NCBI GenBank assembly: GCA_017795005.1
Contig: CP051242.1
Span: forward strand, 1,698,976 to 1,762,975
Source of the DNA: Balneolaceae bacterium
Lineage (GTDB): Bacteria; Bacteroidota; Rhodothermia; Balneolales; Balneolaceae
DNA: 64,000 nt
Direction: 5' to 3'
Part shown: positions 41,608 to 51,395 of the stretch, piece by piece
Position numbering within the stretch: position 1 is the stretch's first letter
How the letters are laid out: every line of letters starts with the position of its first letter
Made by a program: the position numbers and the translations under genes
Notes under the pieces: model-generated
What the model was told of the DNA's origin: nothing
What the model saw: only the letters and a program-made list of their open reading frames with translations
The model's database searches: none

Positions 41608-42195
41608 TTATTGTCGGTAATGATTGGCTCGGATATTCTGTGCTGCTTTCTCCACCGTTTCAGCTATTCGTTTAGCTCGTGTTTCGTCTCGTTTTGCGCT
41701 CTTAATCCAGTAAAGAATAATTTTTTTTGAAGAAGGAGGGAAGGCCTTCCAGTTACTATAAGCTGTTTGATTGGCATCGAATTCTGTTTTTAAATCAGAA
41801 GGGACAATAAGGTTATCGACTTCATTAAGTGTGTCCCAAGACCCGTTTTCTTTAGCAATTCGAATCATCTCAAGCCCTGCCGGGGTCATCTTCCCAGCGT
41901 TGGTAAGCTTTTCAATTTTTTCTTTGTTGATTTTACTCCAGATACTTTTCGGATTACGCTGGGAGAAATAACGAAAATAGCTTTCGTCATCCCTTTTGTT
42001 TGGCTTACTATCAATCCAGCCAAAACACAGAGCTTCGTCAACCGCTTCAGACCATGAAATAGAAGGTTTTTTACTTCCTTTCTTATAGAATATCACCCAA
42101 ACTGATTGTTCAGTTTGGTGATTCTTTTCAAGCCAATCTCTCCACGCTTTTTTCGATTTTGGGTAGAAAGTTTTAACTCCGTCCTTTATTTCCAT
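41608..42195 (-). CDS. YdeI/OmpD-associated family protein
   Basis: A 195-aa protein of the YdeI/OmdA type: KTFYPKSKKAWRDWLEKNH, VIFYKKGSKKPSISWSEAVDEALCFGWIDSKPNKRDDESYF, QRNPKSIWSKINKEKIEKLT and a C-terminal KKIILYWIKSAKRDETRAKRIAETV. The family is linked in E. coli to outer-membrane and peptide-resistance phenotypes, but its molecular role is not settled. It is soluble with no signal peptide. It follows the NCS1 transporter gene by 15 bases on the same strand. Confidence 0.85.
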   Translation of the reverse strand: MEIKDGVKTFYPKSKKAWRDWLEKNHQTEQSVWVIFYKKGSKKPSISWSEAVDEALCFGWIDSKPNKRDDESYFRYFSQRNPKSIWSKINKEKIEKLTNAGKMTPAGLEMIRIAKENGSWDTLNEVDNLIVPSDLKTEFDANQTAYSNWKAFPPSSKKIILYWIKSAKRDETRAKRIAETVEKAAQNIRANHYRQ

Positions 42196-42210
42196 TAAGT
42201 AATTTAATTC

Positions 42211-43653
42211 TTAGTCTTTTGAATAGATCCAATAAATCAGAAATCCAAGCCCAAAGGTAATAAACCAGGCATAGGAATACAGATCATTCCAAAAAGCTCC
42301 AATGGTATTGACATTTAAAAGCCCGGTTTGAATCAGGAAACCGGGAATAACTGGTATAAGACTGAGTGAGAAGGAAATCCAGGCTTTATGATTCCAGGAA
42401 GGAGTTGCAGAATCTTCTAAAAATAAATCGACAGGGTTGAGTGTTCTTTTCCTGATGATGTAGTAATCACAAATCATAATGCCAGCGATTGCACCAAGTA
42501 AAGCAGAATAAGCGATTAACCATAAGAAAATGTATCCGTTAGGGTCAGCGATTAATTTCCAGGGGAAGATTAGAATTCCAATAATTCCCGTTATATAACC
42601 ACCCATTTTAAAGCTAATCTTTTTTGGAGCAATGTTGGCGATGTCATTTGCCGATGCTACTACATTTGCCGCAATATTTGTTGAAAGAGTGGCTACAGTG
42701 AGTAATATCATCGAAAGAATAATTACAATCGGTGAGCTGAATGTGCTAAGCAACTGAATTGGATCCCAAATTGCTTCCCCGAATATGACCACAGTTGCGC
42801 TGGTTACGAAAATCCCAATGAAGGAAAAAAGAGTCATGGTTGTGGGTAGACCTATTGCCTGACCTACATAATGTGCTTTTTGGTTTACTGCATATCGCGT
42901 AAAATCGGGAATGTTCAAAGACAGGGTAGCCCAAAACCCTACGATGGCAGTTAGACTTGGCCAGAAAATACTGCTAAAAGATGCATTGGTGTTGGAATGG
43001 AAAGTGGAAGATGCAGACAGTATCTCTTCAAAAGAGCCAGCTGAAGTAATAGCCCAGATCATTAACGCAATACCTGAAAGTAGCAGAACAGGAGCTGACC
43101 AGCTTTCCAATATCTTTACCGTTTCAATTCCTTTATAAATAACCCAAATGTTCATTCCCCAAAAAATAAAAAAACAAATTAGCTGTGCCACGTTAAGTCC
43201 GATAAAATCCCCCAGGTACAGACTTTCAGCCAACCCCGGAGAAACTACCAATGAAAGTTGATAAATAGCACTGCCGCCAATCCAACTTTGGATACCAAAC
43301 CACCCGCATCCAACCAGTCCTCGTAGTAATCCTGCCAGCACCGAGCCCCTTATTCCAAAACTGGATCGGATTAAAACGGGAAAAGGAATGCCGTATTTGG
43401 CACCGGGATGTCCGTTCAAAATCAAAGGTATCAATACTATAAGATTGCCCAGTAACACAGTAAGCATAGCCTGCCACCAGCTCATTCCTTCTTCAATCAT
43501 GCTGCTTGCAAGCATATAGGTGGGAACGCAAACAGCCATTCCTATCCAAATAGAAGCATAGTTCCATGTTGTCCACGAGCGATTTGCTTCAGTAACCGGC
43601 GCAAAATCGGTGTTGTAGAAAGGAGAGTTTTTAACCTGTTCTGGTAAATCCAT
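42211..43653 (-). CDS. NCS1-family nucleobase/cation symporter
   Basis: A 480-aa transporter with about twelve membrane helices. NCS1 marks are WTTWNYASIWIGMAVCVPTYMLASSMIEEGMSWWQA near the start, GIPFPVLIRSSFGIRGSVLAGLLRGLVGCGWFGIQSWIGG, SLNIPDFTRYAV, and AANVVASANDIANIAPKKISFKMG. The family takes up uracil, cytosine, allantoin, hydantoins or thiamin precursors with Na+ or H+. The exact substrate cannot be read. The start shares a base with the stop of the upstream methyltransferase, so the two are coupled. Confidence 0.88.
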   Translation of the reverse strand: MDLPEQVKNSPFYNTDFAPVTEANRSWTTWNYASIWIGMAVCVPTYMLASSMIEEGMSWWQAMLTVLLGNLIVLIPLILNGHPGAKYGIPFPVLIRSSFGIRGSVLAGLLRGLVGCGWFGIQSWIGGSAIYQLSLVVSPGLAESLYLGDFIGLNVAQLICFFIFWGMNIWVIYKGIETVKILESWSAPVLLLSGIALMIWAITSAGSFEEILSASSTFHSNTNASFSSIFWPSLTAIVGFWATLSLNIPDFTRYAVNQKAHYVGQAIGLPTTMTLFSFIGIFVTSATVVIFGEAIWDPIQLLSTFSSPIVIILSMILLTVATLSTNIAANVVASANDIANIAPKKISFKMGGYITGIIGILIFPWKLIADPNGYIFLWLIAYSALLGAIAGIMICDYYIIRKRTLNPVDLFLEDSATPSWNHKAWISFSLSLIPVIPGFLIQTGLLNVNTIGAFWNDLYSYAWFITFGLGFLIYWIYSKD

Positions 43654-44399
43654 TACATCAGTTTTGTAGCTTTAAACCCAATGATAGGGGAATAAATTAT
43701 GAAGTCGTTCCAGAACGCATTTTCTTTTTGATCGGGATGAAGATAGGGGCCTTCCCAGCTGAAAGTTGAGAATCCAGCCTGCTTAAAAGCCCATTCATAA
43801 GTTGATGGCTTCAGGAAATAGTTATCGAAAGTAAATTCCGTTCCATCTTCGTTAGTAATAGTGTATTTAACCGGATCACCTTCTTTCTGGGGAGTAGTTG
43901 ACTGTTTTGTAAATCCATACTTTTTAAAAGAGGGAGTAACCGAAGGGTCTGAAGCCACATTATCATTAACTCCTATGAATACCCCACCGGGGCGAAGTGC
44001 ATTAAAAGCTACTTTGCAAAAAAGAAGCAGACTTTCTTTACTTTTAGCATAATTCAAAAGGTACATCGCAGTTACGGAATCAAACTGATTTTTGATCTCA
44101 ATTTTACTCACATCTTCAATTAGATATGAACAGCCGATTGGAAATTCCTTCTCTTGTTCTTTTGCCAAACGAATCATTTCTGTTGAGATATCAATACCCA
44201 GCGCAATTTTTGCTCCTGCTCGTTTAATTTTGCGGGTATAGAACCCTTCCCCACACGCCAGATCAAGAACCTCAGAATTGTAAAATGAACCTGCTATTTT
44301 AAACAATGTGTATTCTTCGATATACTTTCTGAAGGAAAGTGTTTTTGAGCTTTTGTAAGCATCAGCTATTTCATCATAAACTTTTCTTTCTTGTGACAT
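43653..44399 (-). CDS. class I SAM-dependent methyltransferase
   Basis: A 248-aa Rossmann-fold methyltransferase. The SAM-binding motif I is EVLDLACGEGFYTRKI (about residues 40-54), followed by the acidic end of strand 2 in ALGIDISTEM, and YLIEDVSKI. A C-terminal insert (FKKYGFTKQSTTPQKEGDPVKYTIT) is family-like. Substrate is unknown. It overlaps the start of the NCS1 transporter gene by one base, and a transported small molecule is one candidate. Confidence 0.86.
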   Translation of the reverse strand: MSQERKVYDEIADAYKSSKTLSFRKYIEEYTLFKIAGSFYNSEVLDLACGEGFYTRKIKRAGAKIALGIDISTEMIRLAKEQEKEFPIGCSYLIEDVSKIEIKNQFDSVTAMYLLNYAKSKESLLLFCKVAFNALRPGGVFIGVNDNVASDPSVTPSFKKYGFTKQSTTPQKEGDPVKYTITNEDGTEFTFDNYFLKPSTYEWAFKQAGFSTFSWEGPYLHPDQKENAFWNDFIIYSPIIGFKATKLM

Positions 44400-44585
44400 G
44401 GTGTTTTTTGGGTATGGGCGAAGTGATTATTTAATAATGTTAAAAGTATGCCTCAATAAAACAATGAATGTAGATGTTATGTAGGGGGGGTATAAAAATC
44501 AGAAATTTTATTTAATGTCTTTTAGCTATGAAACTCTGAATTCAATATTTTGTATCAGTTCGGAGAGATAAACAATAGAAAAAAT

Positions 44586-45614
44586 ATGAGATTGTATACT
44601 TCATCCTTAGGAAAAACATTACTTGTAAGCCTCATTGTAGTTGTCACCCTTATTTCGTGTGGTAAAGACAATGGGAGTAAACGCTTTGATGTCGAACTCA
44701 TAGAAACCAAAGCAGAGGCGCCCTCTAAAGTGAGGCTTTTTTTTAAAGTTGATTTAGGCGATGATCATCTATTTACATCACTACAACCACAGGATTTTGA
44801 GATTTACGAAGATGGCTCATTAATTTCCCGTTTAGAGTCTCAGGCACAAATTCAAAGAGAAGAAGGTGAGTTTCTCTTTGCTTCTGTTCTACTATTGGAT
44901 TTAAGTGGTAGTGTGCTTCAGGATAGTGAGCTCCCAAGTGTAAAAAATGCGGCTACTTCTTTTATTAATTCTGTGATGCCATTAGAGTCAAATGAATTAT
45001 TCGGATCAAAAGAGATGGCGGTTTACTGGTTCGATGGAGAAGAAGAAATTCATTTACTGGTTCCTTTTACTTCTGACATTGAATCGCTTACTTCAGGAAT
45101 AGAGTCAATCAATGAAAATATCAGTAATGATATATCTACCAATCTTAATGGGGCAGTGGTTCAGGGCTTATCAATTATGAACTCCAGGCTTACAGAAGCA
45201 AGAGAAAACCCGAATATTTCCGCAGCCGGATCACTAGTCATATTTACTGATGGAACAGATCAGGCCAGTCGGGTTTCAACAAGAGAAGCTCAGAATGCTG
45301 TAAAAAATGCCGGACAGGATAATGCTGTGTTTACTATTGGTCTTGGAGATGAAATTGACGAAAGCATTCTAAAAACCTTTGGAAGAAATGGTTTCGAGTT
45401 AGCGGAAAATTCTTTTGATCTGAATTCAGTTTTCATAAATACCGGAAGAAAAGTAGAAAGCGAATCCAAATCATTTTATGTTTTGGAGTACTGTTCTCCA
45501 AAAAGATCGGGAGAACATACTATTGAACTCCGGGCTAATTATGAGAATAGCTTTGGTAGCTTTAAGACCAAATTTTCTGCCGAAGGTTTCACGGGTGGTT
45601 GTACGATAGAGTAA
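44586..45614 (+). CDS. von Willebrand factor A-domain lipoprotein
   Basis: A 342-aa lipoprotein (lipobox VTLIS-C). The VWA domain (about residues 80-300) holds the MIDAS metal-binding D-x-S-x-S in LLDLSGSVLQD, and IFTDGTDQ supplies a third metal ligand. VWA domains bind protein partners through a bound divalent ion; here the domain should face the periplasm or cell surface. I chose the ATG at 44586, since the preceding codons to 44550 (a TTG) spoil the signal peptide. It converges with the endonuclease gene, 1 base away. Confidence 0.83.
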   Translation: MRLYTSSLGKTLLVSLIVVVTLISCGKDNGSKRFDVELIETKAEAPSKVRLFFKVDLGDDHLFTSLQPQDFEIYEDGSLISRLESQAQIQREEGEFLFASVLLLDLSGSVLQDSELPSVKNAATSFINSVMPLESNELFGSKEMAVYWFDGEEEIHLLVPFTSDIESLTSGIESINENISNDISTNLNGAVVQGLSIMNSRLTEARENPNISAAGSLVIFTDGTDQASRVSTREAQNAVKNAGQDNAVFTIGLGDEIDESILKTFGRNGFELAENSFDLNSVFINTGRKVESESKSFYVLEYCSPKRSGEHTIELRANYENSFGSFKTKFSAEGFTGGCTIE

Positions 45615-45615
45615 T

Positions 45616-48381
45616 CTATTTTGCGAGTATCATCCGCTTGGATAATGTGCCAAATTCAGAGCTGATTGTGTAGAAATAAATTCCACTGGCTAAGCCATCA
45701 GCATTGAAAGTATAGAAGTGACTCCCAGAGTTTAACCGTTCGTTTACCAGTGTCTGAATTAAACTACCTTTAGCATCAAAAACCTTTACTTCCACTGAAG
45801 AAGCTTTTGGTAGCTCAAAACTAATTTGTGTGCTTGGATTAAAAGGATTGGGATAGTTTTGATGAAGGATAAAATCTGAGGGTTTATTTTCATCAGATTC
45901 CGTATCTGTAGATAAATTTTTTGGGATAATAGTAAGGCTGAAGCGGTTTAATCCGGAAGCAGTTTGTGATAAAGAACCGTCACTTGCAGAATGATTAGTA
46001 TTCAACTTATTCTTTTGAACTGAAACTTGAATAAAATCTAACTTCCCCTCCGAACTTAACGGTATTTCAATATTTGATTCAGAATCAAATAGAAGCAAAG
46101 TATAGTTCTCGAATACAGATTCAGATATGTTCCATGTTAATTCGAGACTATCGCTTACGTTTACTGATTCAATAACAAAATCAATAGTAGTTGTTTCTTG
46201 TATATCGTAAGGAAGAGATTCAACTGATTTTAAATTTGAGTCTGATTCACAACTTAGAATCCCATAATCACTTCTTGCGGGTTTAAGTTTAGTGGCATCA
46301 AATCTATCCCATCCGGGATCTGCAGCCGGATTCAAATCGATTCGACATCCCTTGTCAAAGGTTTTATCAGATTGTAATCCAAATTCTAAAGTCAGAAATT
46401 TGGAAGATTCTTTGGAGAAGTAACTTTGAGTAGCTGCTGAATTTGTCTTTCCGGAAACAGGAAAAGTGATGGTAGTTGCTGCAGAAGAAGTCCCGGATTC
46501 CACCCAAAAACCTTGCCATGGCAAGAGAATGGAATTGCTGACTGATTCTGCCTGGTAGAGACCATTTTCAAGAAAGTGAATATTTGCCTGTATAGGATTA
46601 TCCGAACTGAGCTCATCAGCGTCAAAATTAGTCTGAAAAGGGTTGCCAACAAGAGTAAAATACGAGCCAGATTCTTCTGTAGTTGTGTTAAGATTTACAC
46701 TCACATCTGTGGAGGGAGGATCACTATTCACATCAAGTACAAGTGGAAGTTCTGAACTGCCGTTTTCGGTATTATCATAAAAAAAGACGGCAAGACCTTC
46801 ACCCTCATTAAGCACTGTAGATGAAGTCGCAGGTGCACTATATGTACCTGATTGATTAAAAGTGAAAACATTTGGCGAGGATTCATCATCTATACCTTGT
46901 ATTGCCGTATCGTCACTAATCTGGCTAATTGTGGGGTCTTCAACAGGGATAGAAATCAATCGCCATTGGGCAGAACCGGTTATAGCGGTTTCAGCTTTTT
47001 TGGAAGACTCTATGCCCTTACTGTAACCCGGGGATCCAACAAATTTAGCATTAGAATTGTTGGATGAAATATCAAAAACCACCCAGTTTCCCGAAGTAAC
47101 TGTGTCTCCGTTATTCGAAGTTGAGGTTTGTCCAAAACTACCATCGTTCGGTAGTTCGCTAAAAATACGGTAAGCAACCTGATTTGCAGCAAATGTAGAA
47201 CTGTTACCAATATTATCTTTGGCAAATGAATCAACGGTATCAGGAGTTGCGGAAGCATTTTTGACTAATACATAGCTGTCGTTTCCATTATGGTTAATTG
47301 CACTAGAGTTAAGATCGACAAAACCCTCTCCAAAAATAGTTTGAATACCCGAGCTGGAATTGTCATCACCAACAACAAAAAAAGACTCGGCGTTGATACT
47401 ACCAGATAAAGAAATAGAAGAAGGTGAAGTGCTCGAGTTGGAATATCGAAGAATTGCCCAATCCCCAGAAGATAAATTTATCGTTGAATCAGTACGATTA
47501 AAAAGTTCAATATATTTAACGGTTCCTCCATTAGCTTCATAAACCTCTGAAATAATAATCTCCGAATTGGAAGTCTCATCAGATTCTGTTTCTTTATAAA
47601 AGAATGCCCGACGAACAAGAGTAGTATCATGTATAAATGGATTTCGGTTTCCCTGAACACTTTCTATTTCCAGGCTTCGAGATACTTCATTCGCGTCAAC
47701 AGGATCTTGTTTGTGCCATTCATATAACACATCTTTCATACTGTTGAAATAAGCTTCATTATCAAACTCATCGTTTATTATGTCAGAATTTGTTTGATAG
47801 ATTGCCCAGAAATAAAACATTGCACGGGCAGCATTGCCTTTATGATCTTCTCTTGGTTCGAAGGTATCACTGTAATATTCACTGTAAGAATCTATGTCAG
47901 ATGAAGGAATAGAAGAGACACTGCTTCCGTTTTCCCAATACCACCACGATGTTGTAAGATTATCATCTATTTCTGCAAAAGGATGATTCCCACGTGATTG
48001 ATTTGGTGAACTCCATGTTGGAAACAAGTGATGAATATCTCCACGCATCGGCTCATTGTTATTGTAAAAGCTTTGTGGCCATGAATGTTCAGTATTAAAT
48101 TCGAGTCCGCCATTTTCGGGAGTTCTTGTACCATCAGCTTTAGCACGAAGACCTGAATACACACAAGTCAGACTATCTGTTTCGTCAACATCTATCGAAG
48201 TGTACATTGAATCTCTCGCTTCATCATAATCTTTTGGAGAGCTTGCAGTGTAATTATTCCGAAGATGTACGATTAGCAGAGAATCATTTAATTCCGGAGC
48301 GATTGAATCCGTCTGTGCCCAAGTTTGTAGTGACCAACTAAAACAGAAGAAAAGGGCTATGCCTATCCTTCTAATATACAT
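45616..48381 (-). CDS. secreted endonuclease I (NucM/EndA family) with lamin-tail and C-terminal sorting domains
   Basis: A 921-aa secreted nuclease. A signal peptide ends at TWAQ (residues 20-23). The endonuclease I domain (about 30-260) has the catalytic EHSWPQSFYNN near residue 97, GDIHHLFPTWSSPN and KGNAARAMFYFWAIYQ. A lamin-tail-type domain follows (about 275-400; IIISEVYEANGGTVKYIELFN). A central beta region leads to a C-terminal sorting module (about 838-921) with NYPNPFNPSTQISFELPKASS, used by type IX secretion in Bacteroidota relatives. It probably degrades extracellular DNA for nutrients or biofilm release. Confidence 0.88.
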   Translation of the reverse strand: MYIRRIGIALFFCFSWSLQTWAQTDSIAPELNDSLLIVHLRNNYTASSPKDYDEARDSMYTSIDVDETDSLTCVYSGLRAKADGTRTPENGGLEFNTEHSWPQSFYNNNEPMRGDIHHLFPTWSSPNQSRGNHPFAEIDDNLTTSWWYWENGSSVSSIPSSDIDSYSEYYSDTFEPREDHKGNAARAMFYFWAIYQTNSDIINDEFDNEAYFNSMKDVLYEWHKQDPVDANEVSRSLEIESVQGNRNPFIHDTTLVRRAFFYKETESDETSNSEIIISEVYEANGGTVKYIELFNRTDSTINLSSGDWAILRYSNSSTSPSSISLSGSINAESFFVVGDDNSSSGIQTIFGEGFVDLNSSAINHNGNDSYVLVKNASATPDTVDSFAKDNIGNSSTFAANQVAYRIFSELPNDGSFGQTSTSNNGDTVTSGNWVVFDISSNNSNAKFVGSPGYSKGIESSKKAETAITGSAQWRLISIPVEDPTISQISDDTAIQGIDDESSPNVFTFNQSGTYSAPATSSTVLNEGEGLAVFFYDNTENGSSELPLVLDVNSDPPSTDVSVNLNTTTEESGSYFTLVGNPFQTNFDADELSSDNPIQANIHFLENGLYQAESVSNSILLPWQGFWVESGTSSAATTITFPVSGKTNSAATQSYFSKESSKFLTLEFGLQSDKTFDKGCRIDLNPAADPGWDRFDATKLKPARSDYGILSCESDSNLKSVESLPYDIQETTTIDFVIESVNVSDSLELTWNISESVFENYTLLLFDSESNIEIPLSSEGKLDFIQVSVQKNKLNTNHSASDGSLSQTASGLNRFSLTIIPKNLSTDTESDENKPSDFILHQNYPNPFNPSTQISFELPKASSVEVKVFDAKGSLIQTLVNERLNSGSHFYTFNADGLASGIYFYTISSEFGTLSKRMILAK

Positions 48382-48569
48382 ATGTCATTGCCTGTATTTT
48401 ACCTTCTATAAAGAGAGTAAAATTACATTCTAATCAGGTATCAAAGTGCATTAAAATGTGGACTTTGAGTATAAAAAGAGAAAATTTAGAGGTTCTTTTC
48501 TTTCATTATTTAAGATTATCACAATGATATAGAATTAACTATTCGGAATTAATAATTAATAAATCAGTT

Positions 48570-48598
48570 AAAGGTATATTCATTAAGAAAATACCTTT
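48570..48598. terminator. weak hairpin downstream of the c-heme protein gene
   Basis: AAAGGTAT (48570-48577) and ATACCTTT (48591-48598) pair over 8 bp with a 13-base loop. It is in the 259-base gap between two minus-strand secreted-protein genes. There is no strong T-run. Confidence 0.4.
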
Positions 48599-48640
48599 AG
48601 AGCTGAGAGTTTTAGTAACGAAAAAAATAGTTTAGTGATA

Positions 48641-51214
48641 CTACTTTGCAAGCATCATTCGCTTTGATAATGTGCCAAATTCAGAGTTGATTGTGTAGAA
48701 ATATATCCCACTCGCCAGACCTTCAGCATTGAAAGAATAGGTGTGACTTCCAGAGTTTAGCCGTTCGTTAACAAGCGTCTGAATTAAACTACCCTTAGCA
48801 TCAAAAACCTTTACTTCCACAGAAGCAGCTTTTGGCAGCTCAAAACTAATTTGAGTCGTTGGATTAAAAGGATTGGGATAGTTTTGGTATAAAGCAAAAT
48901 CCTTTGGAGAGCTATTATCGCTTTCTGAATCTGTGGTACTTCCTCCCATTTCTTTCCAAATCTCAAGAAGATCCACCAGAGCTTGAGGCTTATTCTGAGG
49001 GGCCATATTTCCAGCCTGACTCAAATTATTTATTCCATGACATCCTTCACAGGTTCTGATTTCGCCCGGAGCAAAAGTAACCCACTGACGTTCCCGTACG
49101 ATGCCTTCTCCTTCAGGAGATAGCGTTTGCCATGTCAATGCTCGGGTTGCAGGAACAAAGGCCGCAATAGAACCATCTTCACGAATAGGTATTGAAGCAG
49201 GAGCTGCATCTTCATCAAACATATTTACTTCTTCTAAATCCGGATGATGTTCACCATTTCTGAGGGGAGTAGCCAGAACTCTTCGTCCAATATGATGTTT
49301 TGATCCATAGGATCGGGTGAGTTCTGCTCCGAAAATCTGGAAGTGTGAAATATTATACACTTTACCGTCTTTAGGAATAGTGGAAGTACCTCCAGGAACT
49401 TGAAGATTGAAAGGTTGTTGACTTTCACCGGCATCACGTTCGGTAGCATTTCTGATCACTATCATAGCCAGGTTTCGTTCTATCATCCATTCTCTGAGTT
49501 CATTTGCATCAACTCCTTCTTCTTCAATGATATCCTCTTCCACTAAAGCGATTTCATATTCCGGTCTTGCAGCTGGTCTTGGTCGTTCTGCAATTTCTAC
49601 AATATCTACTTCATGTAGCATCACAGTATCTCTCAGAGGCTCAACGAAATCACCAAACCAAACAATTTCTTTCTCAAAACCTGCACCTGTAATAGCCGCT
49701 CCTGAACGGTGTTCCGTACCTGATTCACTTCCTTCAACAGGTATCAGTTTTTTAATTTGAAAATGATACGGGTTATCACGATTAAACAGTCCGGTTTGAT
49801 CGGTATGAGAAACAATCATGGTTCCATCGTTAGACATTACAGGATTACGGTAATGGCCGTGGTCATTTTCCTGTCCACTATCAATAATAGGATTGGTCCA
49901 ATCAGTAATTTCCATTTCCTGAGGATTAGCACCGATAGGAAGTGAAAATTCAAAAATCCGTCCTGATGCAAAACGACTAAATTCCCGTGCCCAGGTTCCA
50001 TAGAACGTTCCTTCTTTACCCGGACGAGGATCTTCTTTTATCTGAAAAATACCTGCATCAGAGCCTACTGTGTTTCGATATTGATTCGCTGATAAGTCTC
50101 CCAGGTTATAAACCAGGTTTGGATCATCCAGCTTTGAGGGGTTTTGATATACACCTCCGAACTCATGTCGGCCAATATGATTCATAGTCTGATGTCGTTC
50201 ACCATTTTCAGTGATTTCCCATACCAGAAATTCATTGAAGTCATGCAATGGTTCATTAGGGTCACGGGTTGGATCATTTTCTACTCTTGCTTCAGGAAAT
50301 ACTTCCCAGGGCACGCCATTTTCATCGGCATAGGGTCTTCCATCAACCATTTGAGGCCCTATAATTGCTTCAGCGTCTTCACTTTCATTTTCATATTGAA
50401 CAGGTTGATAATCAAAAATTCCTGCACGCGTAGCATCAGTTTGTTGATCTCTTTTTAAATGTTCCCACCGGGTAGAAATTACTCTTCCATCCTTAGCAAG
50501 AAAAAGATCAAAATCCCCACTTGGAGAATGAGTAAGGTGAACCACATCTCCCGTACCCGGATTTAATTTCCAGATTCCAGAATTAATAGGAGTTGATTCA
50601 TATTCATCAAGTTGTGGATAGGTATGCTCCATCCCAAAAAGAGGAGCATCAGAGGTATAAATGATTTGATCATCTGAACCGTAAATAGGAGATATATTAT
50701 TGTAGTCCGGTTGAAACGGGACTTTTACAATAATAGCTGTATCACCTTCGATTACTTTATCCAGATTTGTGATTTCATATATCTGCCATTTATTGTTTTG
50801 ATAGCTTTGATCATACGCCTTAATTGGCCCTCCGATTAACATCGAAAATAGTGCTTTAGTACCGTCCCAATGTATCATTGGTTGCCTTACTGCAATACCA
50901 TTTTCAGTTTGGACTTCACCTGATGCTATTCCAAATCCTGCTTCTTTAGTTAAAAGGCGTACATTTCCATAAATGTCCATCAAAGCGAGGTCGCCACCTC
51001 TAGGTGCAGCTCGCATGGAAGTAATATGGTTTCCAAATGTTTCCAGTTGATGGGCATAAGAACCATAGGATAAAACAGGTGGAGGTACTAAGGCGAAAAG
51101 GAGAGGGTTTTCCAAAATTTGCTCTTCCTGAGCTTGTAGATTGCTCGATCCGAAAAAGCTAAGCGTACATATGCCGATCAGGGCAACACTTAAAAACGGT
51201 AATTTTTTATTCAT
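48641..51214 (-). CDS. secreted HzsA-like protein with one c-type heme motif and C-terminal sorting domain
   Basis: An 857-aa secreted protein. After the signal peptide (SNLQAQEE), an N-terminal part has WD/PD40-like propeller strands (ITSMRAAPRGGDLALMDIYGNVRLL). A middle segment with SQQPFNLQVPGGTSTI (about residue 595) recalls the hydrazine synthase alpha-subunit middle domain. A single C-x-x-C-H heme site follows (Cys722, Cys725, His726; TCEGCHG). The end has NYPNPFNPTTQISFEL sorting sequence. An electron-transfer or sensing role on the cell surface is inferred. Its C-terminal module is nearly the same DNA as that of the endonuclease gene downstream. Confidence 0.7.
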   Translation of the reverse strand: MNKKLPFLSVALIGICTLSFFGSSNLQAQEEQILENPLLFALVPPPVLSYGSYAHQLETFGNHITSMRAAPRGGDLALMDIYGNVRLLTKEAGFGIASGEVQTENGIAVRQPMIHWDGTKALFSMLIGGPIKAYDQSYQNNKWQIYEITNLDKVIEGDTAIIVKVPFQPDYNNISPIYGSDDQIIYTSDAPLFGMEHTYPQLDEYESTPINSGIWKLNPGTGDVVHLTHSPSGDFDLFLAKDGRVISTRWEHLKRDQQTDATRAGIFDYQPVQYENESEDAEAIIGPQMVDGRPYADENGVPWEVFPEARVENDPTRDPNEPLHDFNEFLVWEITENGERHQTMNHIGRHEFGGVYQNPSKLDDPNLVYNLGDLSANQYRNTVGSDAGIFQIKEDPRPGKEGTFYGTWAREFSRFASGRIFEFSLPIGANPQEMEITDWTNPIIDSGQENDHGHYRNPVMSNDGTMIVSHTDQTGLFNRDNPYHFQIKKLIPVEGSESGTEHRSGAAITGAGFEKEIVWFGDFVEPLRDTVMLHEVDIVEIAERPRPAARPEYEIALVEEDIIEEEGVDANELREWMIERNLAMIVIRNATERDAGESQQPFNLQVPGGTSTIPKDGKVYNISHFQIFGAELTRSYGSKHHIGRRVLATPLRNGEHHPDLEEVNMFDEDAAPASIPIREDGSIAAFVPATRALTWQTLSPEGEGIVRERQWVTFAPGEIRTCEGCHGINNLSQAGNMAPQNKPQALVDLLEIWKEMGGSTTDSESDNSSPKDFALYQNYPNPFNPTTQISFELPKAASVEVKVFDAKGSLIQTLVNERLNSGSHTYSFNAEGLASGIYFYTINSEFGTLSKRMMLAK

Positions 51215-51395
51215 TCTCTTGTGGTTAGGATTCGTATTTCGTTAGTAAGATACCTTACATGCGAAATCCTTACGGAGAAGTTTACCGTTTGTCTATGTTT
51301 TATTCACCATGTTCACCTTTTGTTCACCATATTATTAGTGATAGGTTCATCAGTATATCATAAAAAATAACATCATAACTATTTCTGAAGGAAGG

